From a virus, in IMG/VR virus record IMGVR_UViG_3300042695_000360, positions 1 through 64,000 of that record: DNA of 64,000 bases; one strand, given 5' to 3'. This document shows, in pieces, positions 13,391 to 22,528 of the stretch. The translations under genes were made by a program, and so were the position numbers. The notes below the pieces were generated by a model. That model was not told where the DNA came from. It ran no database searches and worked only from the letters and a program-made list of their open reading frames with translations. Each line of letters opens with the position of its first letter. The first letter of the stretch is position 1.

Positions 13391-15721
13391 TTATAATTTA
13401 CAGGCTTCGCAATCATCATCGTACAATACTACATTATCTGCGGCATTGATTGCAATGGGGATAGATATGTTAGTGTTTGTTACATCTGCCTTTGCACCCA
13501 TTTTATTAATTAAACTGTAATAGATTGTCTTAATGCCCCATTTGTAGGCTAACATTAAATTTTTAGCAATTAATGTACCCGGCACTTTTCCTCCAGCAAA
13601 ATGTGCCGGGTTGTAGAATGTATTAGTGCTCAGGCTTTGATCAATGTAGGCAGCAAGCACAGCACTGGTCTTCAAATAGTCAACACAGTCCTTCTGATCC
13701 CACATCAACTGATAACGATTCTTTAGACGTTTGTACTCTGGCACGACTTGTACAAACGATCCAGCTTTCGATTCCTTTACAGAAATCAATTCCATCGGCA
13801 TTTCAATTCCGTTGGTAGAGTTTAACACAACTGAACTGGACTCTACTGGTGCCACGGCCATTAAGGTAGCATTACGAATACCGTACTTGATCATTCTTTC
13901 ACGTAATGGTTCCCAATCCATACTAGGAGTAAAGTCAGTTAATTCGTTAACTCCAGGTTTACGACGCTCCCAGGGAAACACTCCCTTACCATAGTAAGTG
14001 TACTGACTACGTCCGCATGGGCCACGTTCTTGGGCAAGCTCGACACTCATTTCGGTTAGGTAGTATGCTTGGTGTTCCGTCCAACGCTTAACTTCAGCTA
14101 ATGCTTCATCGGTCCCGTATTTGAAACTTTTACGTGCATGCCAGTAAGCAAGATTAGTAATGCCAACTCCAAGTGGTTCGAAGTCTTGATTAGCGAGTTT
14201 ACTTTGTACACTTAAAAAATCTTGATATTGTAGTAAATTACTTAAACTTCGGACCAGCACACGACAGGCTTTTCTCATCTCTTGTGGGTTACGGAACGCT
14301 CCCCAGTTGATGCTGCCAAGAGTGCAAAGAGCAATTCGTCCCTCTGGATCTTCAATTCTCTGGAAAGGGCGGGTGGGTAAAAGTATCTCCTGGCATAAGT
14401 TTGATTGATATATTGGATCCAAGGTTGTATCAAATGGACCCTGGTTAATAACGTTGTCGATATTGACAAGATATATACGCCCCGTATCAGTTCGCTCTTT
14501 AAGGATTCCATTTTTGAATATCTCATCCGCTGATACAACTTTCTTTTTCTTTGTCTTATCTTGTTCATATTGTAGATACAACTTTTCAAATTCTGCTGAG
14601 TCTCTGTAGTAGGCTTCGTATAGATCCGGAACTTCTGCTGGATCAAACAAACTCATTGTTTCGCCACGCTTATACCGATTCCAGAACATAGCATTAACAA
14701 CAACACTATAGTCCATTTGGCGTACCCGCACTTCCTCGGTACCTTGGTTGTTCTTTAGAACAATAAGGTCCTCAAACTGATAATGCCAGATGGGAAAAGT
14801 TACTGTACAGCTAGCATTACGAATACCGCCTTGACTGCAACTGCGAAGGTCTGCAAACCATTTCTTTAAGAATGGTATCATACCCGTATGCTTGATCTCA
14901 CCGTTGCGAATAGGGGCCCCTAAGGGGCGGATTCTGCCAATTTCGAGACCAATTCCGGCTCGTTTTGAAGCATATTTGGCCATCATTTCGCCTGCGGCAA
15001 AGATCGAATCAAGAGTATCATCACTACTAATAAGTACGCAACTACTGAATTGTTTAGTTGTGGTGCCAAGGCCAGCAAGGACAGGGGTAGCTAAAGTAAA
15101 GTGGCCATCACTTGCACACTCATAATATTCCTTTACTAATTTTAGTCTTTTATCCTTAGATTCATTGTGAAAAGCTGTTGCGGCGGCAATAGCATAACGA
15201 ACCTGAGGAGTTTCATAGATTATACCTGTAGCACGATTTTGTACTAGATACTTTTCAGCCAATTGTGCCACGGCTGCATAGGTATAGTTTTCATCTTTGC
15301 TATGATCAATGAATAGGTCAATAATATCCCATTCTTCTTGTGTATACCATTCTAGCAGATCACTAGTATACATACCTAGCTCTACATTCTTTTTAACAAT
15401 GCTGTATAGTTTAGGAGGATCATACTCTCCGTATACTTCTTTACGTAACATACTGACTTTTTGCCTGCCAGCTACCTGTTGATAGTTTACATTATTAATT
15501 TCTGGATTTTCTGTTTCGTCGATCAAGTCGACCATTGCTTTTAACAGTAGTTCGTCGATGGTTTTAGTGGTCATTCCGTCGTGTAGTTCAATCTGTGCCT
15601 TGATCTCAATCATGGATGGACTTACTCCATCTATACCTCTACACGAATATGCTACCTGTCTTTGTATCTTTGCTATGTCTAAGGGGACACGATTCCCATT
15701 ACGTTTAACCACTGTAATCAT
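13391..15721 (-). CDS. nrdA: ribonucleotide reductase class Ia, alpha subunit NrdA
   Basis: 776 residues, full length. N-terminal ATP-cone (ITVVKRNGNRVPLDIAKI...) gives allosteric activity control. Active-site cysteines in QFSSCVLISSDD and NLCQEILLP, and the C-terminal redox pair in CEACKL that glutaredoxin or thioredoxin reduces. Converts NDPs to dNDPs for phage DNA synthesis. AAAGGAAG ribosome site. A TAAATA motif 32 bases upstream overlaps the stop of the previous gene. Confidence 0.96.
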   Translation of the reverse strand: MITVVKRNGNRVPLDIAKIQRQVAYSCRGIDGVSPSMIEIKAQIELHDGMTTKTIDELLLKAMVDLIDETENPEINNVNYQQVAGRQKVSMLRKEVYGEYDPPKLYSIVKKNVELGMYTSDLLEWYTQEEWDIIDLFIDHSKDENYTYAAVAQLAEKYLVQNRATGIIYETPQVRYAIAAATAFHNESKDKRLKLVKEYYECASDGHFTLATPVLAGLGTTTKQFSSCVLISSDDTLDSIFAAGEMMAKYASKRAGIGLEIGRIRPLGAPIRNGEIKHTGMIPFLKKWFADLRSCSQGGIRNASCTVTFPIWHYQFEDLIVLKNNQGTEEVRVRQMDYSVVVNAMFWNRYKRGETMSLFDPAEVPDLYEAYYRDSAEFEKLYLQYEQDKTKKKKVVSADEIFKNGILKERTDTGRIYLVNIDNVINQGPFDTTLDPIYQSNLCQEILLPTRPFQRIEDPEGRIALCTLGSINWGAFRNPQEMRKACRVLVRSLSNLLQYQDFLSVQSKLANQDFEPLGVGITNLAYWHARKSFKYGTDEALAEVKRWTEHQAYYLTEMSVELAQERGPCGRSQYTYYGKGVFPWERRKPGVNELTDFTPSMDWEPLRERMIKYGIRNATLMAVAPVESSSVVLNSTNGIEMPMELISVKESKAGSFVQVVPEYKRLKNRYQLMWDQKDCVDYLKTSAVLAAYIDQSLSTNTFYNPAHFAGGKVPGTLIAKNLMLAYKWGIKTIYYSLINKMGAKADVTNTNISIPIAINAADNVVLYDDDCEACKL

Positions 15722-15756
15722 GAGGTACTTCCTTTATTTTTCTTCTAAGCTGGTAT

Positions 15757-16191
15757 TTACCTGGGGGCAGTAACTTCAACTAGATTTTCTATCTTAAATG
15801 ACCCGTTGACTTTATCAACTGGTACAGGTCCGTTGTCGTCATAATTAACAACCCACTTATCATCAATATAAACTAAATTATACTCTCTCGTTTGGTTGTT
15901 GTCTACTAAAGTGCGGACTTCAATGTTACTATCCTTAAATTTTTTTGTCAATTTAAGCGTCCAGCTAATCATTAGTGCTTTGGTAAAATCGTCGTAGACG
16001 TTTTCTACAATAATTTCCCAAGGACTGGGCCAGCTTTGTTGATAGTAAGGATCAATTGATCTATTATATGGTATGAAGGGGGCATGGTGCCAAAAATCCC
16101 AAACTACCTGTAAGGGATTCTCAACCTCGTCTAATTTCCTTCTATGATTTGTCCACTCTGTTAATCTGTCATCTACAGGTTGGTTAAACAT
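15757..16191 (-). CDS. conserved-looking hypothetical protein, 144 aa
   Basis: Aromatic- and acid-rich protein (LTEWTNHRRKLDEVENPLQV, FWHHAPFIPYNRSIDPY, WPSPWEIIVENVYDDFTKAL) that I remember as a common but unassigned protein of T4-like aquatic phages, usually near tail or nucleotide genes. No catalytic motif evident. AAGGAA ribosome site just ahead of ATG 16191. Sits between the tail spike and nrdA. Confidence 0.7.
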   Translation of the reverse strand: MFNQPVDDRLTEWTNHRRKLDEVENPLQVVWDFWHHAPFIPYNRSIDPYYQQSWPSPWEIIVENVYDDFTKALMISWTLKLTKKFKDSNIEVRTLVDNNQTREYNLVYIDDKWVVNYDDNGPVPVDKVNGSFKIENLVEVTAPR

Positions 16192-16198
16192 ATTTTCC

Positions 16199-18130
16199 TT
16201 ACAGCATTAATTTATTTTGGAATTCAAGAACTACGGGAACTGTTATAACAGGACCAAAATTTGTGTCTGTATTTAAACTTGCACTAATTTCGTAATAGCT
16301 TCCTGTATTATTTACGCTGACAAAGAACGCTAGGCCACCGTCTGAATTAATAAAGTTGTAATCGTCAGTGACCAATACATTAGGGTTTGCACTATCTTGT
16401 AGGTAAACACCTAGGTTACCCATTCTATCTAACTGTGAAGCAAAAGCTAAAATGTCAGTTGCCGCCAATGTAACAGTATTTGAAAATGTGATCGTATTTG
16501 TATCATAATCAACCGCATCAATTACTGTATTAGGTGGAATAACTGAAGTTACTGTAGAAGCTACAAGAATTTCAACGGTAGAAAACTCTAACACTGAAGT
16601 AGTATCATTTATAGTAGCAGTGGTTCCGTTTATTGTGCCAATAATAACAGTAGCAGTACTTGCTCCTGCATTTTGTCTAAATGCACTGTACTTAATACCT
16701 AAATGTTGACTGTTGCCTGTAATAGGTAATCTTAAGAAGGTAGTTGCAGTGTTGCCAGGATAGATAGTTGCAGTGGTAACAAATACTTCGTCTAGTGTAG
16801 TTCTTCCGTCAACTAGAGGTCTATAATATGTAGTTAAAGGAGTGTTGATATATTGCTTATGAACAAGTGCTCGTCTAAAATGATCATTGATGCTGGAGTT
16901 TTGATCAGATAAGAAACTAATAACCGCGCTGGCGGTTGATCCTATGTCACCGTATTCGTCATCGTGTCGTATGCCAACTCTTTCAAAAAAGTTGTTCTGA
17001 CTTATTACATAACTACCTGTGTTAGAACCATTACTACCTACGTAAATAGCTTCTCGTTCTATAACATCAAATCTGTTGTTGGCAATTTTTACAAAGGTAG
17101 GTCCAACTAAGGCTGTTCCGTCTTTAGGATCATTAAATGTTACGCCTCTTACCAATGTATTAAATTCTGAGTTTTGAATCGTAATTGTTTTAATATCATG
17201 ATTAGATATAACTCCAGAATAAAGACCATCAAAGGAACAATTGTCAATAATAGAATTAGCATGTGTTCCGTTTTCTGTCTTACCTCGTAGGTTTAATCCT
17301 ACGTAACCTGATGTAGTTAATACTCCAGTTCCCGTTGTGTGATTGCCTTTAAACTCTACATTCCTAATTAACGAGTTGTCGGCACAGTCAAGACTTAACA
17401 AACTCATTGCTGATGTAACAGTTGTAGCTGTATTATACTGTAATGTAAGATCACTCATTTGAATGAATCTTGCAGTACCTGTAGTTACAAAACCACCTGA
17501 GTCGAATGTAAGTGGGTTAAGGCCACTGACGGACCGACTATCCATTGTTTTAATCATAGCAGATGTATTCGTTGTCAAAACAAATACAGTCTTTCCAATA
17601 CCATCACCTATAATATTAGTATAAGCAGGAATATAAACAGTTCCTGTTATGTAATATGTACCGGCTGGAAAATACAACTTTTTAGCCGGATCAATATTGT
17701 ACTTTGCATTATTTAAAAACAGCCTATCAATAGTAAATTGTAACCTATCTAGATCCCAATCATTACCATTGCCGTAAACTCCAAAATCTCTTACACTAAC
17801 AATATCATCTAATTTATCTTGTATAGTTCGATCCCATTCGGCACCACCATACTCAGTAATACCGTCAATTCCTGCCACAGCAGAAGCCGAACCTTCTCTA
17901 TAGATATAAGTTGATGTTGTGAAACTAACTTGGAAGAAGTTCTTCAGATGATTTTCTGTTAGAATTTCTACATTTGCGTCACGTGACCCACCGTCATCTC
18001 TTCTTAAGCCGACGAACAGACGTTCTGTATCAGCAGCCCAAGCAAATTCGCCACCTGCAAGTGCAGGTATTCCTGTTTGATTTTCTTGTCCTCTTCGGAC
18101 CTGGATTTTTGCAATCTCGATGACAGCCAT
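16199..18130 (-). CDS. tail spike / fibre with right-handed beta-helix (pectate-lyase-3-like)
   Basis: 643 residues. N-terminal anchor IQVRRGQENQTGIPALAGGE then FAWAADTERLFVGLRRDDGG is the short repeat common at the start of phage fibres. From about residue 95 (VRDFGVYGNGNDWDLDRLQF) a pectate-lyase-3-type beta-helix starts and continues through many N-rich rungs (IIDNCSFDGLYSGVISNHDI). The last 200 residues are a beta-rich receptor or trimerisation part. Likely binds and may cleave surface polysaccharide; no catalytic residues could be named. Confidence 0.8.
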   Translation of the reverse strand: MAVIEIAKIQVRRGQENQTGIPALAGGEFAWAADTERLFVGLRRDDGGSRDANVEILTENHLKNFFQVSFTTSTYIYREGSASAVAGIDGITEYGGAEWDRTIQDKLDDIVSVRDFGVYGNGNDWDLDRLQFTIDRLFLNNAKYNIDPAKKLYFPAGTYYITGTVYIPAYTNIIGDGIGKTVFVLTTNTSAMIKTMDSRSVSGLNPLTFDSGGFVTTGTARFIQMSDLTLQYNTATTVTSAMSLLSLDCADNSLIRNVEFKGNHTTGTGVLTTSGYVGLNLRGKTENGTHANSIIDNCSFDGLYSGVISNHDIKTITIQNSEFNTLVRGVTFNDPKDGTALVGPTFVKIANNRFDVIEREAIYVGSNGSNTGSYVISQNNFFERVGIRHDDEYGDIGSTASAVISFLSDQNSSINDHFRRALVHKQYINTPLTTYYRPLVDGRTTLDEVFVTTATIYPGNTATTFLRLPITGNSQHLGIKYSAFRQNAGASTATVIIGTINGTTATINDTTSVLEFSTVEILVASTVTSVIPPNTVIDAVDYDTNTITFSNTVTLAATDILAFASQLDRMGNLGVYLQDSANPNVLVTDDYNFINSDGGLAFFVSVNNTGSYYEISASLNTDTNFGPVITVPVVLEFQNKLML

Positions 18131-18133
18131 AAA

Positions 18134-18158
18134 AAATATCCCCGTTATGGGATATTTA
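18134..18158 (-). terminator. terminator hairpin overlapping a late-promoter motif
   Basis: Perfect 9-bp inverted repeat (18134-18142 with 18149-18157, loop 6) followed by a T-run on the minus strand, 3 bases after the exonuclease stop. The GATAAATA late-promoter motif of the tail spike (18153-18160) is the start of the hairpin, so termination and initiation signals coincide. Confidence 0.65.
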
Positions 18159-18160
18159 TC

Positions 18161-18886
18161 TTACTGAGTGAGCATTTGCTTTAAGCCCTGCATGCCTTTA
18201 GTGTAGTATTCTTCTACTTTTCCTAACCACATGTCTTCGTACTTGTTAAAGTTGTCTTTGTTTAGATCAAACTGCTGATACTGTAAATCGCGGCTGCACA
18301 TAAAAATAACACCCCTACGAATGTTAGTTCCGTAGACTTCATTATGTGCTAATATATAGGCAACTAACTGTACATAATAGTCCTCGACCCACTCTGCTTT
18401 TTTAGGCTTGTTAGTCTGCTTATGATCGCATACTGCTGGCTCATCCTCGAATACTCCAACTAGGTCAGTAGTACCACTGTATAGTCCCGGGAAATACAGG
18501 CTCTGTTCCATGGCCCATACTTCGTTCATTTTACTCAGTCCGTTTTCAATGATGATATCAGCCATTTTATTAGCCTGCACATGCACTGGGTTATTACCGG
18601 GCTGTCGCTGTTCACCAATTAGGAATCGTTCTAAATTGGCGTGCATGGCTGTACCTACGCCTGCTGCCTCTGTGGTGATCTGTTGCGCTTTCTCAGCACC
18701 TACTCGTTTACGCCATTCAATCAAGTGCGTCTGATCTTTGGTGGCACTGAGGATAGTAGTTACGCTGGGTAGCTTTTCACCGTCAGGTGTTTGATAAACT
18801 CGTTTCCGTGTTACGGGATCATTTATCTGCTGACAATTTTTGTATTGGAATCGTTCAATGAACGGGGGAGGAGTATAAACTTGCAT
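18161..18886 (-). CDS. PD-(D/E)XK exonuclease (RecB/Cas4-like)
   Basis: 241 residues. LPSVTTILSATKD near the start, GTAMHANLERFL (conserved His), then the catalytic strand pair LYSGTTDLVGVFEDEPAVCD then HKQTNKPKK (D...DxK pattern), and VQLVAYILAH, as in RecB-family exonucleases often annotated in T4-like aquatic phages. Degrades DNA ends; likely acts in recombination or host DNA breakdown. The promoter's predicted start lies one base before the ATG, so no leader is available. Confidence 0.82.
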   Translation of the reverse strand: MQVYTPPPFIERFQYKNCQQINDPVTRKRVYQTPDGEKLPSVTTILSATKDQTHLIEWRKRVGAEKAQQITTEAAGVGTAMHANLERFLIGEQRQPGNNPVHVQANKMADIIIENGLSKMNEVWAMEQSLYFPGLYSGTTDLVGVFEDEPAVCDHKQTNKPKKAEWVEDYYVQLVAYILAHNEVYGTNIRRGVIFMCSRDLQYQQFDLNKDNFNKYEDMWLGKVEEYYTKGMQGLKQMLTQ

Positions 18887-18893
18887 TACTATA

Positions 18894-18922
18894 ATTATAG
18901 CATCGCAAGTTTATAAGGTCAA
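18894..18922 (-). promoter_or_regulatory. sigma-70 promoter giving a near-leaderless mRNA
   Basis: TTGACC (18917-18922), 17-base spacer, TATAAT (18894-18899). Predicted start 18887, one base before ATG 18886. No ribosome site. Confidence 0.7.
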
Positions 18923-19257
18923 ATATTTGGCGATAATTGTTTGGCGTTGCTAGATGCCATTGCATCTACTGCCGGGGAACCTGTGGGTTCTTGTGGTTGA
19001 TTTGGATTTGCTTCGCCTGTATTAAGGATAACATTTCCTTGATCATCAATGTCTTGAATAACATCTCCTGCTGGATCTACTTCATTTTTAAGAGCAATTA
19101 ACCCGTCTGGAGTACTAATTCCCAAACCAAATGGTCTAATTAGTTTTATGACAACAGCAAAAGGCAAAGTTGAACTTTGCCCTGCTCTATTTGCCTGTCC
19201 TTGAAGAACTGCTAAGACATCCCTAGCACTTCCTAAGTCTACTTCAAATAATCTCAT
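18919..19257 (-). CDS. hypothetical protein, 112 aa
   Basis: Begins MRLFEVDLGSARDVLAVLQG, then a polar, Pro/Asn-rich tail (EANPNQPQEPTGSPAVDAMA). The ATG overlaps the stop of the large upstream gene (ATGA). The MR-x-x-E start resembles the other short head-region proteins nearby (21676, 24903, 51509, 58128), which may share a capsid-targeting head. No known domain. Confidence 0.65.
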   Translation of the reverse strand: MRLFEVDLGSARDVLAVLQGQANRAGQSSTLPFAVVIKLIRPFGLGISTPDGLIALKNEVDPAGDVIQDIDDQGNVILNTGEANPNQPQEPTGSPAVDAMASSNAKQLSPNI

Positions 19258-20567
19258 TTTGCCAATTTAGACATAATGCTGTGAGACTCGGCCAACTTGC
19301 GGGCAAAACGGCTTTCACGCATTTCTCGACCTGTTGTGCCCATGCCTGCTGCTGCATCACTAGCACCAAACTCGTCACCGGCCGGTGCAGGTGCATTCAT
19401 ATCGTCTGGTGCCGCAATATCCATGCTTGGATCATCTGTTGGCATACCTGCGTCCATGCCTGGCTCCATTCCCATATTGCCCATGTCTGGAGTAGCTTCG
19501 CCTGCCAACACTGCAACTGCGCCGCTTACTGCTTCACGCTGTTGTGTCAATACTTCTAGTGTTGCGCTCAGTGCCGGGCCTACGGATGCCTTGAATGCTT
19601 CTGCTTCTTGTGCTCCAAAGTCTGCCTTGATAGCATCAGCCAATTCAATCATTGTCTTTGTCTGATATTGACCAACACGTTGCATCCAACTTGTAAAGTC
19701 ATTGACCATGTCGCCTGCGGCTGTGATAGCCTTGGCCTTGCCTTCTTCGTCTTCTTGCAATAAGAACTGTAGGCTCTCATTTACAAAGTGAACGTTGTGG
19801 TTAAATTGGCTTTCTTTCATAGCCTTCTTAGCTTTCTTATCGCTGTCTGGTGCTTTAGGAGCATCCTTACCACCGTAGTTCTTGCCTGCTGTGTGCTTTA
19901 GACCTGTAGCAGTTTTAGTAATCTCGCCACCTGTGCTTGACTTCTTCTTCTCGCCTGCTTTCATACTGGCTGTACCAGCGGCTGCTTTCTTAGCATCGTC
20001 AACAGTTGGGAAACCTTCTTTGACTTTTTTGTCTTTAACGGCTTTCTTCATCGGTTCTTTTTTATTACCGTCTTTGTCCATGTCGAGGAAGTCTGGCTTA
20101 GATCCTTTACCTTCTTCAAATGGCTTGCCTGACTTGGCAGCAGCTTTAGCACGACTACCCCAGACTTCGTCCTTAGGGCTTTCTTTCTTGCCATCGCCGT
20201 CGTAGTCTTTAGCAGAGGTACCCTGTGAGTGAATCTTGTACTTAGGTGCTTTGACGCCCTTTTTAGCTTCACTTAGCTCTGTCATTTTGTCACGTAGTTT
20301 TTTGATGTCTTCACCTAGCATTTCTTTAATCCTTGTGTTGAGCAAGTCCAACATGGCCTTGTCTTTTTGGTATGTTTCGTTAGTTAGCAGATCGTTAATA
20401 CCTGCACGTCCTTCTTGTTGGAACACCCTTGTGCGTAGTTTGTTACGCATATCTTCTAGCTGCTCTCTGTCATATTTGTCAAGATGAACGTTAAGGCCAA
20501 ACATTTTATTCATGTTTTCCTTTAGTTTAAAACTAGTAATTGTAGCTGAAAAATCTGTTGTCTTCAT
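19254..20567 (-). CDS. head/scaffold-like structural protein, 437 aa
   Basis: Helical N-terminal third (LDKYDREQLEDMRNKLRTRV, ETYQKDKAMLDLLNTRIKEM), then a long Lys/Asp/Gly-rich disordered middle containing two DxDGxxK patches (YDGDGKKES, MDKDGNKKE), then an acidic helical part and a Met/Pro/Asp-rich end. LxE sites such as TELSEAKK and KLAESHS fit T4 gp21-type prohead cleavage. Similar proteins occur in T4-like aquatic phages; scaffold or internal head protein is the best guess. A GATAAATA late motif 27 bases upstream includes the previous gene's stop. Confidence 0.65.
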   Translation of the reverse strand: MKTTDFSATITSFKLKENMNKMFGLNVHLDKYDREQLEDMRNKLRTRVFQQEGRAGINDLLTNETYQKDKAMLDLLNTRIKEMLGEDIKKLRDKMTELSEAKKGVKAPKYKIHSQGTSAKDYDGDGKKESPKDEVWGSRAKAAAKSGKPFEEGKGSKPDFLDMDKDGNKKEPMKKAVKDKKVKEGFPTVDDAKKAAAGTASMKAGEKKKSSTGGEITKTATGLKHTAGKNYGGKDAPKAPDSDKKAKKAMKESQFNHNVHFVNESLQFLLQEDEEGKAKAITAAGDMVNDFTSWMQRVGQYQTKTMIELADAIKADFGAQEAEAFKASVGPALSATLEVLTQQREAVSGAVAVLAGEATPDMGNMGMEPGMDAGMPTDDPSMDIAAPDDMNAPAPAGDEFGASDAAAGMGTTGREMRESRFARKLAESHSIMSKLAK

Positions 20568-20597
20568 AGTGGTTCCGAAAGAATTGGTTAAATTTAT

Positions 20598-21068
20598 TTA
20601 TCTAAACCGCATTAGTTTCTCGAAGACTTTCTTAACTTCAAACATGTGCTGATTCTTTTTGTGTCTTGCAATAATTGACTTTGTGTACATCATTTCGGCT
20701 TTGTCTAGGTCTTTTTTACCTAGGCTGCGCTCAGCTAAATGAGTATGCAATTCTTCATCGAAATGTGCATGGCCATATTTTGTATCTGCCTGCATTATAT
20801 TGTCATCTATATACTTGCCCAGTGCTAACCTGTTGGCCTGTATTGCTGCGGTTTGCGGTAAGTTTATACGATTAAGTATAACTTCATTTTTAAAATCCAG
20901 TATGGAGTAAAATCCAGACCCTTCTTTTTTGATGCTGTACGAACCTATTTGAATAGATCCATCACGTTTCTTTACAGGAACAACAATGCCCTGACGTTTA
21001 AGTGTTTCCTTAACATCAGTGCTGATTTGTTGAATCTTTAAATAAATTTCATCTGAAGTTATTTTCAT
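20598..21068 (-). CDS. hypothetical protein, 156 aa
   Basis: Starts MKITSDEIYLKIQQISTDVK. Middle beta segments (IQIGSYSIKKEGSGFYSILD) and a basic helical C-terminus (DKAEMMYTKSIIARHKKNQH, then MFEVKKVFEKLMRFR). Overlaps the upstream small gene by 20 bases. Likely virion or head-associated by neighbourhood. Not recognised. Confidence 0.65.
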   Translation of the reverse strand: MKITSDEIYLKIQQISTDVKETLKRQGIVVPVKKRDGSIQIGSYSIKKEGSGFYSILDFKNEVILNRINLPQTAAIQANRLALGKYIDDNIMQADTKYGHAHFDEELHTHLAERSLGKKDLDKAEMMYTKSIIARHKKNQHMFEVKKVFEKLMRFR

Positions 21069-21258
21069 CTAATTTCTTTATAATTGATCGGCTGTCATTA
21101 CTTAGTTCATAGATGCCCTTGCGTACAAGGTTCTGAGCAATCCATTTATCTCGCTCGTCTAGTGCGTTGATAGTGGCTTCAGGGAAACGCTTTACAAATT
21201 TTTGTTCTTCATTTGTAAGTGCAATTGAAACACCGTCTAAAAGTTGTGCAATTTTCAT
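21049..21258 (-). CDS. hypothetical protein, 69 aa
   Basis: MKIAQLLDGVSIALTNEEQK then FVKRFPEATINALDERDKWI: a short helical protein with a Lys-rich end. The hydrophobic head MKIAQLLDG resembles the MRxxELL heads of nearby small proteins. One base from the upstream stop. Function unknown. Confidence 0.65.
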   Translation of the reverse strand: MKIAQLLDGVSIALTNEEQKFVKRFPEATINALDERDKWIAQNLVRKGIYELSNDSRSIIKKLDENNFR

Positions 21259-21259
21259 A

Positions 21260-21676
21260 TTACATTGTTCCCTGTGCAGGAGTTGTTTGGCCTGGCAGGG
21301 TAGCAGGCTTTTGTCCCATTGGCTGACCTGGCTTTTGTGCAGATAATTGTTTTAGAGCAGTTGCAAATCCTTGATTCTTCATCATAGGATTAACTAGTTT
21401 ACCTAACAGCTCTTGCTGATCAGGCCTTAATTGTTTAGGATTCTGCATGGCAACTTGCAGAGCGGATGTGGCATTGTTTAGATCTTCCGGGTTTGTAATA
21501 CCCTGTGGCATCAACAACTTGGCCATCTTTTCTTGATCGGGATTTGTGGTTGCCTTATTATCAGTATTGGTCGGTGCAGATGATTGACTAACTTGAGGAA
21601 CCTGACCAGGAGTGCCTGCAGTTGAGCCCACACTGCCAATTGGTTGAATCTGCTCTAGAAGTTCGAATATACGCAT
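21260..21676 (-). CDS. hypothetical protein with possible capsid-targeting head, 138 aa
   Basis: MRIFELLEQIQPIGSVGSTA followed by a Pro/Gln/Thr-rich low-complexity protein with one helical patch (NPEDLNNATSALQVAMQNPK, then QLRPDQQELLGKLVNPMM). The start MRIFELLE fits the T4-type capsid targeting head with an LLE cleavage site. Probably an internal head protein; this is inference. Confidence 0.65.
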   Translation of the reverse strand: MRIFELLEQIQPIGSVGSTAGTPGQVPQVSQSSAPTNTDNKATTNPDQEKMAKLLMPQGITNPEDLNNATSALQVAMQNPKQLRPDQQELLGKLVNPMMKNQGFATALKQLSAQKPGQPMGQKPATLPGQTTPAQGTM

Positions 21677-21677
21677 G

Positions 21678-21983
21678 TTATTTTATAAATTTTAAGATAG
21701 TGTCAGCATGTGCTGTTGCCCAACCTAATACTATCATTCCGCCGGCAAACGTATACATCCACCTGTCTTTTAATCTTTCCATGGCAGATATTTTTTTAGC
21801 CAGTTCCTCGTGCTGCTGGCAACTGGCCTGATACATAGTATCAAGTTTAACTCCTAGTTCATCACGAGTTTTATCTAGACAATCGTGCATTTCTTTTACA
21901 TCGACTTTAAGATTGTCTAATTTTTCATCTAAGTTAGTGACCTTGGTCTCTACTATACCAAGTCGCTCTACTGTTGTTGCCAT
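21678..21983 (-). CDS. coiled-coil protein with C-terminal membrane anchor (XhlA/holin-like)
   Basis: 101 residues: coiled coil from about 5 to 70 (VERLGIVETKVTNLDEKLDN...), then one membrane helix WMYTFAGGMIVLGWATAHA (about 73-92). The layout is that of haemolysin XhlA-like phage proteins and some holin partners. Could be a holin accessory protein, but it lies in a head-gene region away from the SleB lysin at 58.5 kb. Good GGAGAG ribosome site. Confidence 0.65.
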   Translation of the reverse strand: MATTVERLGIVETKVTNLDEKLDNLKVDVKEMHDCLDKTRDELGVKLDTMYQASCQQHEELAKKISAMERLKDRWMYTFAGGMIVLGWATAHADTILKFIK

Positions 21984-22021
21984 TGAGGCTCTCCTTAATT
22001 TTTAAAACTGAAACTTACTAC

Positions 22022-22447
22022 TTAGTTATTGCCTTGGATTGCCTTGATGATGGTATTTTTAGTGGCGGCGTTTTTTAACTCAAACATGGCCGTATCCATA
22101 TTTATAGTTTCTGTCAATTTTTGGATAACGGGGACTCCGTTGACATCGTCGAGTAGTGCGCCAACTTCGTTGTTTCCTTCTATGTAAGCCCCACTACGAT
22201 CTGGATAGAATCGGAATGTCCATACCCTGTGTTTGCCCTTGTATTGTGATCCAAATCCTAGATCCTTGATGTCGACTGTTTCCACAGTTGGACTAGCGTC
22301 ATAGCTGATAATAGATCTAATCTCAACACATTGTCTCAGTGTTGTAAAGTTTCGATATTGATCGTGTGCTAGAACAGATCCTTGATTGGGTCTAGCGACT
22401 TTAGTGTCTGTAATGTCTACAAGTGTTTGAATTTCGATGGTTTGCAT
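22022..22447 (-). CDS. hypothetical structural protein, 141 aa
   Basis: Beta-rich protein: MQTIEIQTLVDITDTKVARP, CVEIRSIISYDASPTVETVD, KGKHRVWTFRFYPDRSGAY. I recall related proteins in aquatic T4-like phages with no assigned function. A CATAAATA late motif lies 22 bases before the ATG. Confidence 0.65.
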   Translation of the reverse strand: MQTIEIQTLVDITDTKVARPNQGSVLAHDQYRNFTTLRQCVEIRSIISYDASPTVETVDIKDLGFGSQYKGKHRVWTFRFYPDRSGAYIEGNNEVGALLDDVNGVPVIQKLTETINMDTAMFELKNAATKNTIIKAIQGNN

Positions 22448-22479
22448 AAAGTACCTATTTAATTACAGATATTTATGTC

Positions 22480-22507
22480 AAAGAAAAAGGACGCTAAAAA
22501 ACGTCCT
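22480..22507 (-). terminator. intrinsic terminator after the 134-aa structural gene
   Basis: AGGACG/CGTCCT hairpin with an 8-base loop (22488-22507) followed by TTTTTCTTT on the minus strand, 22 bases after the 22529 stop. Confidence 0.8.
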
Positions 22508-22528
22508 TCTCTTATCTAAGTAATTAGA